DNA of 64,000 nucleotides from Jacaranda mimosifolia. Taxonomy: Eukaryota > Streptophyta > Magnoliopsida > Lamiales > Bignoniaceae. Shown one piece after another: positions 10,421 to 22,430 of this stretch; within the stretch, counting starts at the first letter, position 1, and every line of letters begins with the position of its first letter. A model generated the notes under the pieces. The model was not told where the DNA came from. It made no database searches and saw only the letters and a list, made by a program, of their open reading frames with translations. The translations under genes and the position numbers were made by a program. The DNA is taken from assembly GCA_018894105.1 (NCBI GenBank), contig CM032122.1:36735404-36799403 (forward strand), in the 5' to 3' direction.

Positions 10421-13146
10421 ATGAAGCTTACAAGTTATTTTAAGTATTGTTGCTTCTTTATTCTCATTCTTGCTGCATCTTTAACAATAGCTCAAGAAGT
10501 TGGTAAGTTTATCATGCATGGCTTTTTCTTTAAAACAAAAAAAGTCATTGTTTTTAAGCTGCTCTAGTACCCTATGGCCCGAACCCATCCCATCTAGGGT
10601 TAGAATTTGTCCAATCGAAGTTGTTTCGGCTGAAACCGCCCCGTTAAGATCACATACTGATGGAATTGGCCTGACGAATCATGCATGGCTTAATTAATTT
10701 ATAGCTCTTTTAACTTTCCATGGGTTTAATTATTAATTTCTTTCCTCATGTTTATTCTATTTTCTGCAGTTATTAATTATGCTGTTTTTGGTTTTTTTTT
10801 TTTCCCTTGGTGTTGCAGATGACGAGAGGGAGTTCAGTTATGCAGAAGATAGCGAGGTTGGGCCGGCGCACTGGGGAGAAATCCGGCCGGAGTGGAAGGA
10901 GTGCAATTCCGGGAGGATGCAGTCCCCTATTGATCTGCTGAATGAAAGGGTTGAAATAGTATCCCATTTGGGCACAGTCAAGAGGAGCTACAAGCCATCC
11001 GATGCCACTCTTGTCAATCGAGGTCATGATATAATGGTAAATGTCTTGACGGAATTGGTTGATCTTCAAATATGAAATTAAATATTTTTCCCAAGTTTCA
11101 ATTTTATTTTATTTTTTCTCTCCAAATACTAGTAAAATATAATTTTAATGGTTTCAAATTAGTACAATAAATCAAATTATATCACTACAATAAAACACCA
11201 CTTCACTAACGAAAAATTGGTGGCAATTAGGATTCAATCGCAGATTGAAGGCAATTGTGATAAATTTTTGACGAATTTACTAAACGAGTTTAAAACATAT
11301 ATTTGTAATGATACTTGTAACGCATACAAAATTTGTATTGATATGAAAAGTTCATCACAAATTTTATAAATACAATATTGTGATCGAATGATTCTTCGAT
11401 CTGCGATGGAATCTGCATCACAAAATTAATTCTGCAACGCTCTCTATTGTTGTTACATAACTAATCAATGACGAAGCATATATTAATGAATTTGTGAAAC
11501 AAATGTGTTTTTGACAAATTTCATTAAATTTGTGATGAATATTTCGGTTGGTTAATGGATATTTTCTTGTAGCATATATTTTTATGTCTTTCAATAAATA
11601 CATATTTTAATTTTCAATTATTAATTATATCACTATAAAAATAATATAATAATATAAAATTTTAATATGACACTACTGTTAAAATAAAAATTTACAATAC
11701 ATTTTGTCTTTCTCCTAAATAAAATCAATCATTATTTAATTCTCAATAATTTTTTAATTATAATACCAAAATATGTATTTTTTAACTTATTTTTTCTTTT
11801 TAGAAAAAATGAGGTATTTGGTGCACCAACCGTGGCCGACCCTTTTTTATCGTCCAAGATGATTTAATTAATCTCTAATCCTCCACTTCAACCATTTTTG
11901 TAAGTGTGGATCCCACCGTAATAGACAATTTGTACCTACCAACTACAATTAGTGACAACATAGCTTTAAACTCATAAAATTAGAATAAGGAGTTTGAGTT
12001 CGAATGAATTTTTAATGTGTGTATATATAAAAAAAAAATTCATAAAATTAGAATACTAAATCACGAGTAAAATATTAAATCAGAAATTAAAATGATCTTT
12101 GTTGTTGTCATTTTTATGTATGGATTTGAAATTTTGATATTATCTATTACTTTTTTTTTTCTTATTGTATATTTTTCCAAGTTATTGGTTTCCTCATTTT
12201 ATTAATTTTTGTGCTTATATGTATATATGAGTGCAGTTAAGATGGACAGGAGATGCAGGGCATATCCAGATCAGCGGAACTCGATATCAACTTAAGCAGT
12301 GCCATTGGCACTCACCTTCTGAACACACTATTAATGGCCGAAGGTACCTTTTTTCCTTTTTTTTTTGTGGGAAAAAATTCATTCATTTAATTACAACTTA
12401 AATAACTTGATTAAATACATATGCATAAAAATAAAATTATTATTCATTAACAGATTCGATATGGAAGTTCACCTGGTCCACCAAAGCAAAGACAATCATA
12501 CCGCTGTGATTGGAATTATGTATAAAATTGGGCGTCCTAACTCTTTCTTGTCCATGGTAAGCTAAATACGTACATATGAAAGTATGAGTTTTGATCTCAT
12601 ATGCCAATTTTTCTTAACGGTAATTTTTATTTCAAATTTCAGATAAATCGTAACTTAAAAGTAGTTGCCGGTCATGAGCAAGAAATAGAAAGAGCTGTGG
12701 GAATTATTGATCCCAAACTCATAAAGTTCGGCAGTAGAAAGTATTATAGGTACATTGGTTCGCTTACGACTCCTCCTTGCACTCAAAATATCATCTGGAC
12801 AATTGTGAGAAAGGTAAGCCCAAAATTTACAAAAGGATTTTGAACTTTCTAACCAATATTATTCGAAGTAATATTTATCTAGTAAAATTGTTCTCTAATT
12901 GATGCTACATATAATTCATTAGGTGAGGACTGTTACTAGAGAACAAGTACAAATGTTTCGTGATGCTATCCATGATGTAAGTTTAAATTTGCCCATCTTA
13001 AATTTTCTTGATTGCATTTTTCCAATTACTATGTTAATTAAATGTGATATGTATTCATGCAGGAAGCGGAAGCAAATGCTAGACCCATCCAACCGATACA
13101 TGATCGTGCGGTAGAGCTTTACAGGCCAACAAATCGTGAGAACTGA
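10421..13146 (+). CDS. Alpha-type carbonic anhydrase, secreted (7 exons, 272 aa)
   Basis: Catalyses reversible hydration of CO2 to bicarbonate. Exons: 10421-10502, 10819-11036, 12237-12343, 12454-12556, 12643-12813, 12923-12976, 13063-13146; all junctions are GT-AG and phases agree. Residues 1-25 form a signal peptide (hydrophobic [13 protein letters not shown]), so it enters the secretory pathway. The alpha-CA domain starts near [12 protein letters not shown]. Zinc ligands are His123 and His125 in [10 protein letters not shown] and His142 in EVHLVH; the proton-shuttle histidine is His97 in NRGHDIM; the gatekeeper threonine lies in SLTTPPC (Thr213). Cys56 and Cys216 sit where the family's disulfide forms. 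Length fits plant alpha-CAs. One oddity is Cys122 in the QCHWH motif, usually Leu. All catalytic residues are present, so activity is likely; some plant relatives (dioscorin, nectarin) have shifted roles. Confidence 0.93.
11183..11574. mobile_element. CACTA-type MITE in intron 2 of the carbonic anhydrase gene
   Basis: It starts CACTACAATAAAA and ends TTTTCTTGTAGCA, the mirror of the CACTA terminus with the last two bases altered. The 3 bp TAT flanks both ends (11180-11182 and 11575-11577), which is the duplication length of CACTA (En/Spm) transposons. About 392 bp, non-coding. Confidence 0.75.
11988..12039 (+). mobile_element. 5'-truncated SINE fragment with 16 bp target-site duplication
   Basis: TCATAAAATTAGAATA occurs at 11972-11987 and again at 12040-12055. 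Between them are 52 bases containing a B-box-like GAGTTCGAAT and a terminal A run. A long perfect duplication plus an A tail indicates target-primed insertion of a truncated SINE. Confidence 0.6.
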
Positions 13147-15066
13147 AATTTTTTATACTATATATGTATAAGTATTATTAATCATGATTTATTTAAATAT
13201 ATACACTTCTAGGGTTATAGGATTACTATTAGAAATACAAAAATAACTTAGGTGAATTACTTATTTTTTATACTTTGGGGACGAGAATGATCAACATAGA
13301 CACCACTATCCTTTTATTTTGGGGAACTGTTGAGTACTGTCACTTCATTTTAGCAATTAATGTTTATTCATTATTTTATTTATATCCAATTAAGATTGTT
13401 TCTCCATATGCTTTGTGTTAAGGTTCTAAAATTGCTATGTCTGAAAATTCTTTTGTTTGGTGGAATTATTGTTGGAAAATTAGTTATATAGACTCATATA
13501 TAATGTGTATTAAGATTATTATATGTAGAAAATTATGTTAATCGATCTATGTATGCCAAATTAAATTCACATACAACTCTTACTTTGACAAAATCAATCA
13601 TAAATATACTTTCATTTATGGCGGTGAATAATTTACCAGAACTATATACTTAATTGTTTTACATACTTTAAATTTATGGAGCTTGGTGATATTTTAAGAA
13701 TGACAAAGAAATAGAATGCAAAAAATGATAAAAAGAAAATTTATAGAAAAATATTCTGGAGAAAGACAAGAGCTTTATGCAATTATGAAAGGGAATTGAA
13801 GTATATTTTAAGTTATCCCTGAAAAATAATATACTATTAGATTTAAAAGTTGGATAACTTCATGTATAGCTAAAGAGGCAAAGTTTTGCTCAAATTCAAA
13901 GTAATCCCTGTAAATGTAATCTTAATAAAATATTTGCTCCTAGCCGCCAAGAAAGGCAAGTGTGGATTAAAATTTCTATTAAGATCAAGTACTCTCCCAA
14001 TATATAAATACGATGACAGTGGTACATATATACACACATGGAACACAAAGATGCATAAAATGAAATGAGAAAGCAAACACAGAAAAACCAAACATCCAAT
14101 AATCTACTAAAAAAATAAACATGACTATAGCAAATAATGTCCCAATAGAATAGGGAAAAAAGAAAATAATAAAAGGTAGCAATTTGATTAATACTTAATG
14201 AAACGAACAACAAAACTAAAACAGACTCAAAATAACTTAAGTAAGGGTTTTTGGTTGATTAGCCTCGCCAAGGTCGCCTAGCACAAGAAGAAGGGTTGCT
14301 AACAAAGTGATTGCCGAGGCAGCCATGTCACAACTTGGTTGCCCTATACTTGGGCAACCATCTCACATCAATTAATTCTAAGTCAATTAGTTCACCGCTA
14401 TGGTCAGGCCCATGGCTGGCCCCCAGGCACTTCCCAGTCCTCCCACCTTTACCTTACATTTCACTCAATTCACTCAAAGTCCTTTTTTGGATCTTTCTCT
14501 CAAGCAAAGCAAGGGAGAAAAGTAAAAGAGAAGAGGAAAGAGAGTCAACCTATACATCATGAACTCTTTATGCTAACATTAATGAAGTGGGGAGGTCAAT
14601 TGGAAACCATACTATAACAAAAAAATTGTGTAATTGAATAAAACAAAATTATAATTAATACTAAAAATGGTAAAATATAAAATGTGTGCAAAAAATAATT
14701 AAAAAGAAAAAAAGGGAAGAAAAGGAGGAAAGTTAAATAGAAGAAGTAGTTAATAACTTATATATCCAATTCAAAATTGTCTGTTGTCAAACGAAATTGG
14801 GGGAGGGGGGAAGGCTACATGATATGCTCCTAAGGGCTTATTAGTTGAGTTACCCTCAAAGTAGTACAAAATACTAAAGTAGACCATCAAGTGCAATAAT
14901 GCAACCTCCAAATTCTAGTACTTCAACTATTAATGAAAGAAAATAACATTAATTGCTTTTAATATTAAGCCAAACTCTTTGAATATGTATGATTGTGAAG
15001 TAGTGACTTACAATTTAATCATACACAATTAATTTTTGAAGAAATTATTTAATTCAAATTCATACA
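13147..15066. other. Intergenic region downstream of the carbonic anhydrase gene
   Basis: The first part holds the 3' UTR of the carbonic anhydrase gene; no clear polyadenylation site was fixed. The rest is AT-rich. A perfect hairpin (GGTTGCCC, 7-base loop, GGGCAACC) lies at about 14335-14357. A short minus-strand open frame with a leader-like start lies at 14237-14326 (listed separately). The five bases before 15067 are the target site of the Copia element that follows. Confidence 0.4.
14237..14326 (-). CDS. Possible tiny secreted-leader ORF (29 aa), unidentified
   Basis: The minus-strand frame reads MAASAITLLATLLLVLGDLG and stops nine residues later. It looks like a signal peptide with almost nothing after it. 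Upstream on the same strand is a pyrimidine-rich stretch that could be a 5' UTR (about 14490-14560). It may be the first exon of a lost gene, a small peptide gene or chance. No family recognised and no convincing donor site. Confidence 0.2.
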   Translation of the reverse strand: MAASAITLLATLLLVLGDLGEANQPKTLT

Positions 15067-15753
15067 TGTTGGAAGATGAGCTCATTAACTAACACACAGT
15101 TAACTTAGATGGGCCAAAACATACTTGTTTATACAGCAACAGAATAAAGGATGGCCCTCTTTGGATTCAGCTCGGCTACTAGCCTTTTAGTTCTTTTCAC
15201 CACGTGTTAATTTTCTTTCCTTGTACCTAAGTAAAGTTTTATCGCTTTCATAGATTACTACCAAAGCAATCTATTATTTTTACACTCCAGGCCTTGGGTC
15301 TCTAGGTGATTACCCAATAAAATACTATAGAGATTTGCAGAGGATATCGAGAGTTCTTAACTTCTCTTCAATCTCTTATGTTCTTATCTTTTTCGAATGT
15401 CTCTCTTTAAGACCTTAGGCCCCTATTTATAAGGGTGAGGTGAAGCTTCACAAGGAAGCTACTTTCCTTTCTTAATGAGGAAGAAACCTTTGGCTCTATC
15501 CATAAGGCAGCTGATGATGCTTATCCAAAGCTCAGCTAGTAAAGCTTATCCAATGCTCAGCCGATAATATTTATCCATAGTGGATGCTTATCCATAGCTG
15601 GTGATATTTATCCACAATGGATGCCTATTCAAAGGTCCTGTCAAATATGGATGTTTATTTGGACTACGGGTCAAAATCCCAATCTAATTAGTTTGGGCCA
15701 TGGTCTAATACCCAATTTGGGCCATGAGCTAATACTCGGTCCAAATTGGAAAA
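15067..15753 (-). repeat. 3' LTR of the second Copia element
   Basis: It starts TGTTGGAAG on the plus strand and aligns with 23404-24035. Its inner end reads TTGGAAAA where the other copy reads TTGCAACA, so that terminus has mutated. It keeps a TATA motif (TTATAAATAG on the minus strand, near 15425-15434). A purine-rich stretch (GAGTGGGAAA on the minus strand) next to the inner edge could be the polypurine tract. Confidence 0.85.
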
Positions 15754-16885
15754 TTTCCCACTCAAACATATTTGACATACTCTCCACAAATCTCAATCTC
15801 TAAGATACTCAATCCCATAACTTTCTTTCATATAGGAAATGGAGTGTGCAACCAAGCGAGAAAAGGAAAAATGACTAAATGAGGAGTGTCATATTAAGTA
15901 ATCACCAAACTAATATGGCACTACAACTCCAATAGAATCTCGTTATACCCTGAACCAATGCAAGCATCTCTGATCCCTCAAATAGAGCATGCTTGATTTT
16001 CTCTTAATTTGCCTCTATGCCTATGACTATGTCAAAACATATTTGACATAGCCGATCGACCTATAAGCCATAGAGCAAATTTACATAACAAATATAGTTC
16101 TTTCTCTAGCCTTACATACCAATCAGCTTGGGCGTAACCACTTTCCTAGACAAGCTCCGATAGACTGAATGTAAACCTGGCCCTTGGATATGTTGCTAAA
16201 GTAGTGATATCAAGCTTACGCTTCATGATATGGTCCAAAGTCCCAAATGGTACATTGATTAATAAGTGCTCACACAGTGACGAAGTAGGGATCTATTTGT
16301 CACTCTATTTATATAGTCGTCTAAAAGCACATGTAGTATGAATAAATACATGCTATGATAGAGCTCCCATTTAAATGGGCGTGTCACTCTCTAGAAAACA
16401 TCATACAAACTTGACTACATCCGCCACATAAGCGTCTGACCTACGCACTAATATATAGTCGCATGTTCAGCTTCCATAAAGTTTGGACATAACTTTTTGT
16501 GATTAGTTCATGATCTTATCTTAGCTCATAAGCTAAGGCAACTCTGTATGCTCCAACCTCTTATGCTATCTCATGTGCAAAGGTGAGCAGTCTCATCCCA
16601 CTCGTTACTAAAGCGCCAGGGTGATTGCCCATGTAAGTAGGTTAATCTGAGCCTTGTGACATCTTTTCATAAATGGCATAGTACACTAACAAAATTAATA
16701 AGAACTTCAAATCTTATTAATCGATCAAAACGTTTATACAGGCTGCATTAATCAAACTCTACGTAATCCAATACAACTAACATGCCTCTAAAACACATTT
16801 GAGATAATGGTTTAGTAAAAAGATCAGCAATCATATCGCTAGTAGAAATATGCCTGAGAACAACTAAAGCTTACGTAATACTTTC

Positions 16886-19440
16886 TCAAATGAAGTGATA
16901 TCTGGTATCGATTTGCTTAGTTCTCCCATGGTATTTGGGGTCTTTAGCATAAGCCAAAGCGACTGTGTTGTCACAGTAGACTACAACAGTATTATCAACA
17001 TGCGGCGTAATCCGCAAACTTTGGAGAAATCTCCTCAGCCAGATAGCTTCTTGGACTACTGATGTGCAAGTAACATATTCAGCTTCCATGGTGGACACAG
17101 GGCTGCTTTTTTACTACACCAAGTGATAGCAGCACCTCCTAATAAAAATACGTATTCCAATGTGGATTTGCGTTCATCTCTATCCGTTGAACCATCAGTA
17201 TCAATGTATCCCACTAGCTTCAAACTACTTCCATAGTAGCACAAGGCAAGATCAGTAGTCCCTTTCAGATATCTAAGTATCCTTTTGACAGTATCCCAAT
17301 GCTTGGGTCCAAGGTTACTTTGATATCGACTCACCATTCCAACTACAAAGCACAAGTCTGGTCGAGTACACACCATTGCATACATCAGACTTTTTACTGC
17401 GCTTGCAGATGGAACATTAGCCATTCATTTCTTTTCTTCCACTGTCTTTGGGCCAAATTATTTACTAATAACACAACTCTTATCCATGGGTATGTCTATA
17501 GGATTGGCATTTTGCATACAAAATCATTCTAAGATCCTCCTTATGTAAGTCTCTTGGAACAAACTCAAGAGCCTTTTAGAACGATCTCGATGTATCCTTA
17601 CACCAAGTAAGTATTTAGCCTCTCTCATGTCTTTCATCTCAAAGGTAGGGGACAACCACTTTTGAGTGGCGACAATCAACTCCATGTCATTTCCAGCTAA
17701 CAAAATATCATCAAAGTATAGTGAGAGTATCAAAAAACTCCTCTCACTCCTCTTGACATCACGCAGTGGTCTTCCTCAACCATTACAAAGCCAATCAAGG
17801 TAATCGCTTGATGAAATCTATTGTACCACTGCCTGGATGATTGCTTTAAACCACAAATGGAACGTTTTAGACAGCATACTTTATGCACTTGTTCCATTTC
17901 CTAAAAGCCCTTAGATTGATTAATATAGATCTCCTCGTCCAGTTCTCTATTGAGAAATGTTGTCTTCACATCCATTTGGAACAAATCCAAATCAAGGTGA
18001 GCGACTATGGCTAGAATAAGGCGAATAGAGGTGAACCTCACCAGAGGGGAGAATGTCTCATCATAATCTATACCTTCCTTTTGGATATAGCCTTTCGCCA
18101 CAAGACGAGCTTTATACTTGTTAATCGACCCATTTGACTTGTGTTTAACCTTTAGAACCCATATGTTCCCAATGGTCTCATGCTCAGATGGAAGATCGAC
18201 CAGTCCCCAAACATGGTTCTTAGCCATCGAGCTCAACTCTTCCTTCATAGTTGTTATCCATTCATTAGCATTTGGAGAAGTCAAGGCTTCCTCATAGGTA
18301 GCCGGCTCATCATCAACCACAGGGGCACACATGAAAGATTCTCCCTCAATCTCAAAACATAGATGAGGAACTCTTCCATGCTCGCTCTTACGTATCTGTG
18401 GATTTTGAGAGCTTTCGTGAAGTGGAACACTCCCAATTGACCATGGGCACATACTCAGCGATTGTTGGATTGGGTTGCGAAACCTTACCCTTGCTAGTCA
18501 AGGATGTGTCTCCTGGGAGATCTTGTAGCTCGTATAGCCGCAGGTCCCCTTTCACTTCACCAATGCTGGGAAAATCCTCCTTGAGGAAATTAACATCGCA
18601 CGACTTAGTTTCTGTCATTCATCTACTAGGGTGTTCACCGTACATCACATAGCCCTTTGAGTGCTCACAATACCTTATAAAGATATGTTTGCAAGCTTTA
18701 CGACCTAGTTTCTCATATTTATGAGAAGTGTTATGAACAAATCCCGCTGATCTCTAAGGGTGTAAGCCTTGCAAATTAGGCTCTCTACCATGCCACAATT
18801 CATAGGGAGTCAAAGGAACTGACTTAGAAGGTGCACAGTTTAAGATGTAGGCAGCAGTAAAAAATACATCTCCCCAAAAAGATATTGGAAGATTTGCTTG
18901 CGCCATCATTGATCTGGCCATATCTAGTAACTTACGATTCCTTCTTTCTACAACACCATTTTTGTTGTGGAGTGTTAGAAATCGATAATTGCCTTATTAT
19001 TCATCTTTCCTCACACAATTATCTAAACTCATCAGACATGTATTCTTGCTCCCTATCAGTACGTAGAACCTTAAGGTTTCTCTCATTTTGGTTCTTAACT
19101 TCCATTACGAAGTGCTTGAACCAATCTAGCACTTCTGATCGATGAGATAGGAGATATACTGATCCACAGAGTGAATAATCATCAATAAAAGTGAGAAAGT
19201 AGGATGTACCATGTCGTGCCTTCATAGTCATTGATCCACATATGTCTAAATGGACTATCTCTAAAGGATGAGTAGCTCTTTTAGCTTTACCAAAAGGCTT
19301 CCGGTAGGACTTACCTGCCAGACATGGCTCACAAAGATGAAGGTTGACCTTAGCGAGTTGGCCCAAAAGGCCTTCTTTAGCTAATTTAGTCATCCTTTAT
19401 TGTCTAATGTGTCCCAACCTTACATGCCACTTAACAGATT
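16886..19440 (-). pseudogene. Copia pol remnant: integrase, reverse transcriptase, RNase H
   Basis: From 19440 downward on the minus strand: KWHVRLGH (pre-integrase histidines) and C-E-P-C-L-A-G-K; integrase blocks HLDICGS and TFIDDYS; a reverse transcriptase stretch with NHVWGLVDLP, KYKARLVAKGY and FQMDVKTTFLN (18450-17900); a catalytic box LYFDDILLAGND (17733-17524, where Y-V-D-D is usual); and RNase H with YLKGTTDLAL (17424-17056) and STMEAEY…YCDNTVALAYA (17098-16886). At least four frame breaks separate these pieces. Confidence 0.85.
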
Positions 19441-19524
19441 TAGAAGTAATATCAACAGCAGAAGAAACATAAGAAACACTATAATTGGCTAATTCTAACA
19501 TCAAAAAATCATGATTCACAAAGC

Positions 19525-21164
19525 TAGGGGTGTTAAAAAAAACCTGAAACCGACCGAAAATCGAAAAAATCGAACCGACTCTAGTTCGGTTCGATTTTTG
19601 GTTTTTGATTTTAAAAAAATTCGATTTTCGGTTAACCGAAACCGAAAAAACCGGTTCGGTTCGTTTAACCGAACCGAAAAAACCGATTTTTTTTTTAATA
19701 TACAAAATTTTATTATTCAATTACTACTAGTTTAACTTTTATTTCACATTTTTTATTAAATTTTTTAAGTCTAAGATAAATAAATATAAATTTTTAAATA
19801 ATGTAAATGTTAATGTATTTTTAAATTTTTGGGATAAATAAATTATTTTTTTTGATAAAGTGAAATAATTGAGAAAAAAAGAAGTAAATAATATATCAAA
19901 ATAGTTATTAAAAATCCTATGTTTTATAAATAATATAAATATTAATATATGACATATAAAAACATGAATAGTTATAATGCAAAGAGAACAAAAATGATAT
20001 TTTTTTCTAAACTCAAATGGTAGAATTGCATAACTTTTTTATTATATGAACTAATACACATTACATATAAAAAAATACATGATTATGATTTGAATAACAA
20101 AAAATGTTATATTAAAATAAAATTAACTAATTAATTAAACTTATATATATTATAGGGTATATTGATGAGCAAAATTGAAATTTCAACTTAAATTGCAAAC
20201 TAAGGGATAAGGGATTGAATCCTATTTGGCTATTTCTGTGGTAGTACTAGTACTATATTGTATCTGCTGACTAATAAAGATTTTATTTATATTATTATAA
20301 AAACAAAGACCATTTTGTATCTAAAATAGAAGTTATTTTTGTTCATTTACATAATTTGTCATTTTAATTATTTCAACGACAAAAATTGACAATATAATTT
20401 GAAGGATAAATTGGAGAATTCAACATAAAAAAGATAGTTTGGATACAAATTTTATCAATATTTCATAATTATCTTTTAGAAATAATGATTTAATAAGATT
20501 ATAATTGTATTTTTTACAAAATTTACAAATCCGCAATCTATATTATGATGTCATTTGATCAATTAGCTATTTAACTTTAGTAGATTGAGTTTAAGATTTA
20601 ATTCACTATTCGATCTTAGCAGTTAAGGTTTGAATATACAAAAATTGCATGCATTTGCCTTGACGATTATAAGCTAGCAATTTTAGCATACACAATGTGT
20701 ATACTAAAATTTTTATAACATAAAATAATTAAAATATTTATTTATCTTCTTAAATTTATAATATTTTAAATGTATTTGTTTAGAATAGATAAATTATAAT
20801 TTTATCAAAACAAATATTTTCAATATACAAAAAAAAATAATCTAAATCAATTTTTTCACCTAAAAACAAATATTTTTTTGGCACTAAAAGAATAAGTTAC
20901 CCAATTCAAAATTTTAATTAAACTAACTTACTTTTGTCAAACAAACTTTTATAACACTTTCTTGGTAAAAAAAATAAGTTTTTTTTTTTCCCGGTTTTAA
21001 CCAAAATCGAAAAAATCGAAAAAAAAAACCAAAAAAACCAAAAAAAATAAGTAAATAAAAAACGGTTCGGTTTCGGTTTTGCATGTGCAAAAACCGAAAG
21101 TTTCAGTTAACTGACCGAACCGTTCAGTTCAGTTCGGTCGGTTAAAACCGAATGAACACCCCCA
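19525..21164. mobile_element. Non-autonomous hAT element nested in the Copia element
   Basis: An exact 8 bp duplication CACAAAGC flanks it (19517-19524 and 21165-21172). Termini are TAGGGGTGTT and AACACCCCCA. Both ends carry arrays of ACCGAA/TTCGGTT units forming long imperfect palindromes (about 19550-19690 and 21055-21155). The 1.64 kb interior is AT-rich and non-coding and includes a segment (20288-20540) also found in the kiwellin-like gene. It inserted after the Copia element. Confidence 0.85.
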
Positions 21165-21428
21165 CACAAAGCCCATGCCATACAACTCATGACCACAATA
21201 AAAACTTAGAGTAGTGTCCTCCAACGAAAAGGAAAAACCACATCTCAAAAGTGCTAATACTGAAAGTAGATTACATCGAATACTAAGTGCATATTGTACA
21301 TCATTAATGAGCATCTCACGCCCTACGCTGAGCTTAAGTCGATAAGTTCCAACTCCCAAAACCTCCTCAAGTGTGCAATTTCCCATTGCAACAAAATGGC
21401 TACCATTCGGTACTGGATGATAATCCAC
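21129..21428 (-). pseudogene. Copia protease remnant
   Basis: The minus-strand frame contains GTYRLKLSVG, a D-V-Q-Y-A-L block and NLLSVLALLRCGF, the typical C-terminal half of a Copia protease. The upstream catalytic motif is degraded. The frame runs into the terminus of the inserted hAT element. Confidence 0.7.
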
Positions 21429-21529
21429 AAATCCTGCTTTATCTCTTATTACATGTTTTGTTGCTTCTATATCTACAATCCATCCTGGAGAGAATTAGCA
21501 ACCAAAACATGGGGAAAAACTAAGGAATA

Positions 21530-22430
21530 GAGAGAGCATCTAGCGTGTCGTACCTTCTTCGGCTTAGTGCAATCACGAGCGAAGTGATCACGCTTTCCAC
21601 AGTTATAGCACTTAAGCTTTTTGATGTCTTTCTTTTCGCCCCTCGTAGTTCGGCGATACTTTTTATTATCGTCAGCCTTTCGGCCAAGTTTTGACTCTGG
21701 CTATTGCTTGGTCCAGCACCGACATGCTGGTTTTTACACTTACCTTTACAAGGCTTACGTTGGCCAACTTGTGCGACCATAGCAATTGCCTGTGCATGTT
21801 CAGATTCCTTGCGTTCTACCTCAAGCTTAAGATGATTGGCGACGCTGTCGAACGTGGTAATCTACTCATTATGTGTAAGCACAAGCTTAACGTGTCCCCA
21901 AGTCTGCTCATGTAGCGATCTTAAGACTGCTAGAACTTGTTGTTCATCAATGAGCTCTATTATGACATTTTGTAGTTCTCGAATCATATCCTTCATCACA
22001 TCAAGATATTAGATCATCGTATACTTTGGATCAAGAACATACTAATTGAACTTAAGGGTCAAAGCCCTTAGTCGCGTAGGCGAGGTGCTACTGTATGAGA
22101 CCTTCAATGCTTCCCACAGCTCTTTAGCCGTAGGATACTTCTCAAATTCATGGATTAGATTATCGTGCATGCAACTCAACATAGTAAAGCGCGCATTTTT
22201 GTCTTGATCCTCTCATCTATTACACGCATCCAAGTCACTCTCATATTCATCAAGTGGTCCACTTTCTGGCATGACAGGCTTAATCATGATTTTTTCTAGG
22301 CGGTCAAGCATCTTTTCTTTATGAAGCAAATACTGAATCTTCCTATGCCACGTAGCAAAATTTTGGCCATCAAGTTTACTAGTACCATGGAGGTCAGAAT
22401 AAACAACTTAGAAGTCCATTACTATTTATA
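21530..22430 (-). pseudogene. Copia gag remnant with zinc knuckle
   Basis: Minus-strand translation near 22400-22210 gives KLDGQNFATWHRKIQYLL and later L-D-E-Y-E-S-D-L-D-A, the N-terminal gag block of plant Copia elements. Near 21610-21560 a C-Y-N-C-G-K-R-D-H-F-A-R-D-C motif matches a CCHC zinc knuckle. Frame changes and stops break the sequence. Confidence 0.75.

Noticed and set aside
10773..11069. Minus-strand open frame over carbonic anhydrase exon 2
   Set aside because: A shadow of the real exon on the plus strand, which has the conserved alpha-CA motifs.
13870..14213. Overlapping open frames on both strands downstream of the carbonic anhydrase gene
   Set aside because: Low-complexity, hydrophobic translations, no splice context and overlap in several frames; typical of AT-rich non-coding DNA.
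14335..14357. Hairpin as a transcription terminator or microRNA precursor
   Set aside because: The stem is only 8 bp, too short for a plant microRNA precursor, and intrinsic terminators do not apply here.
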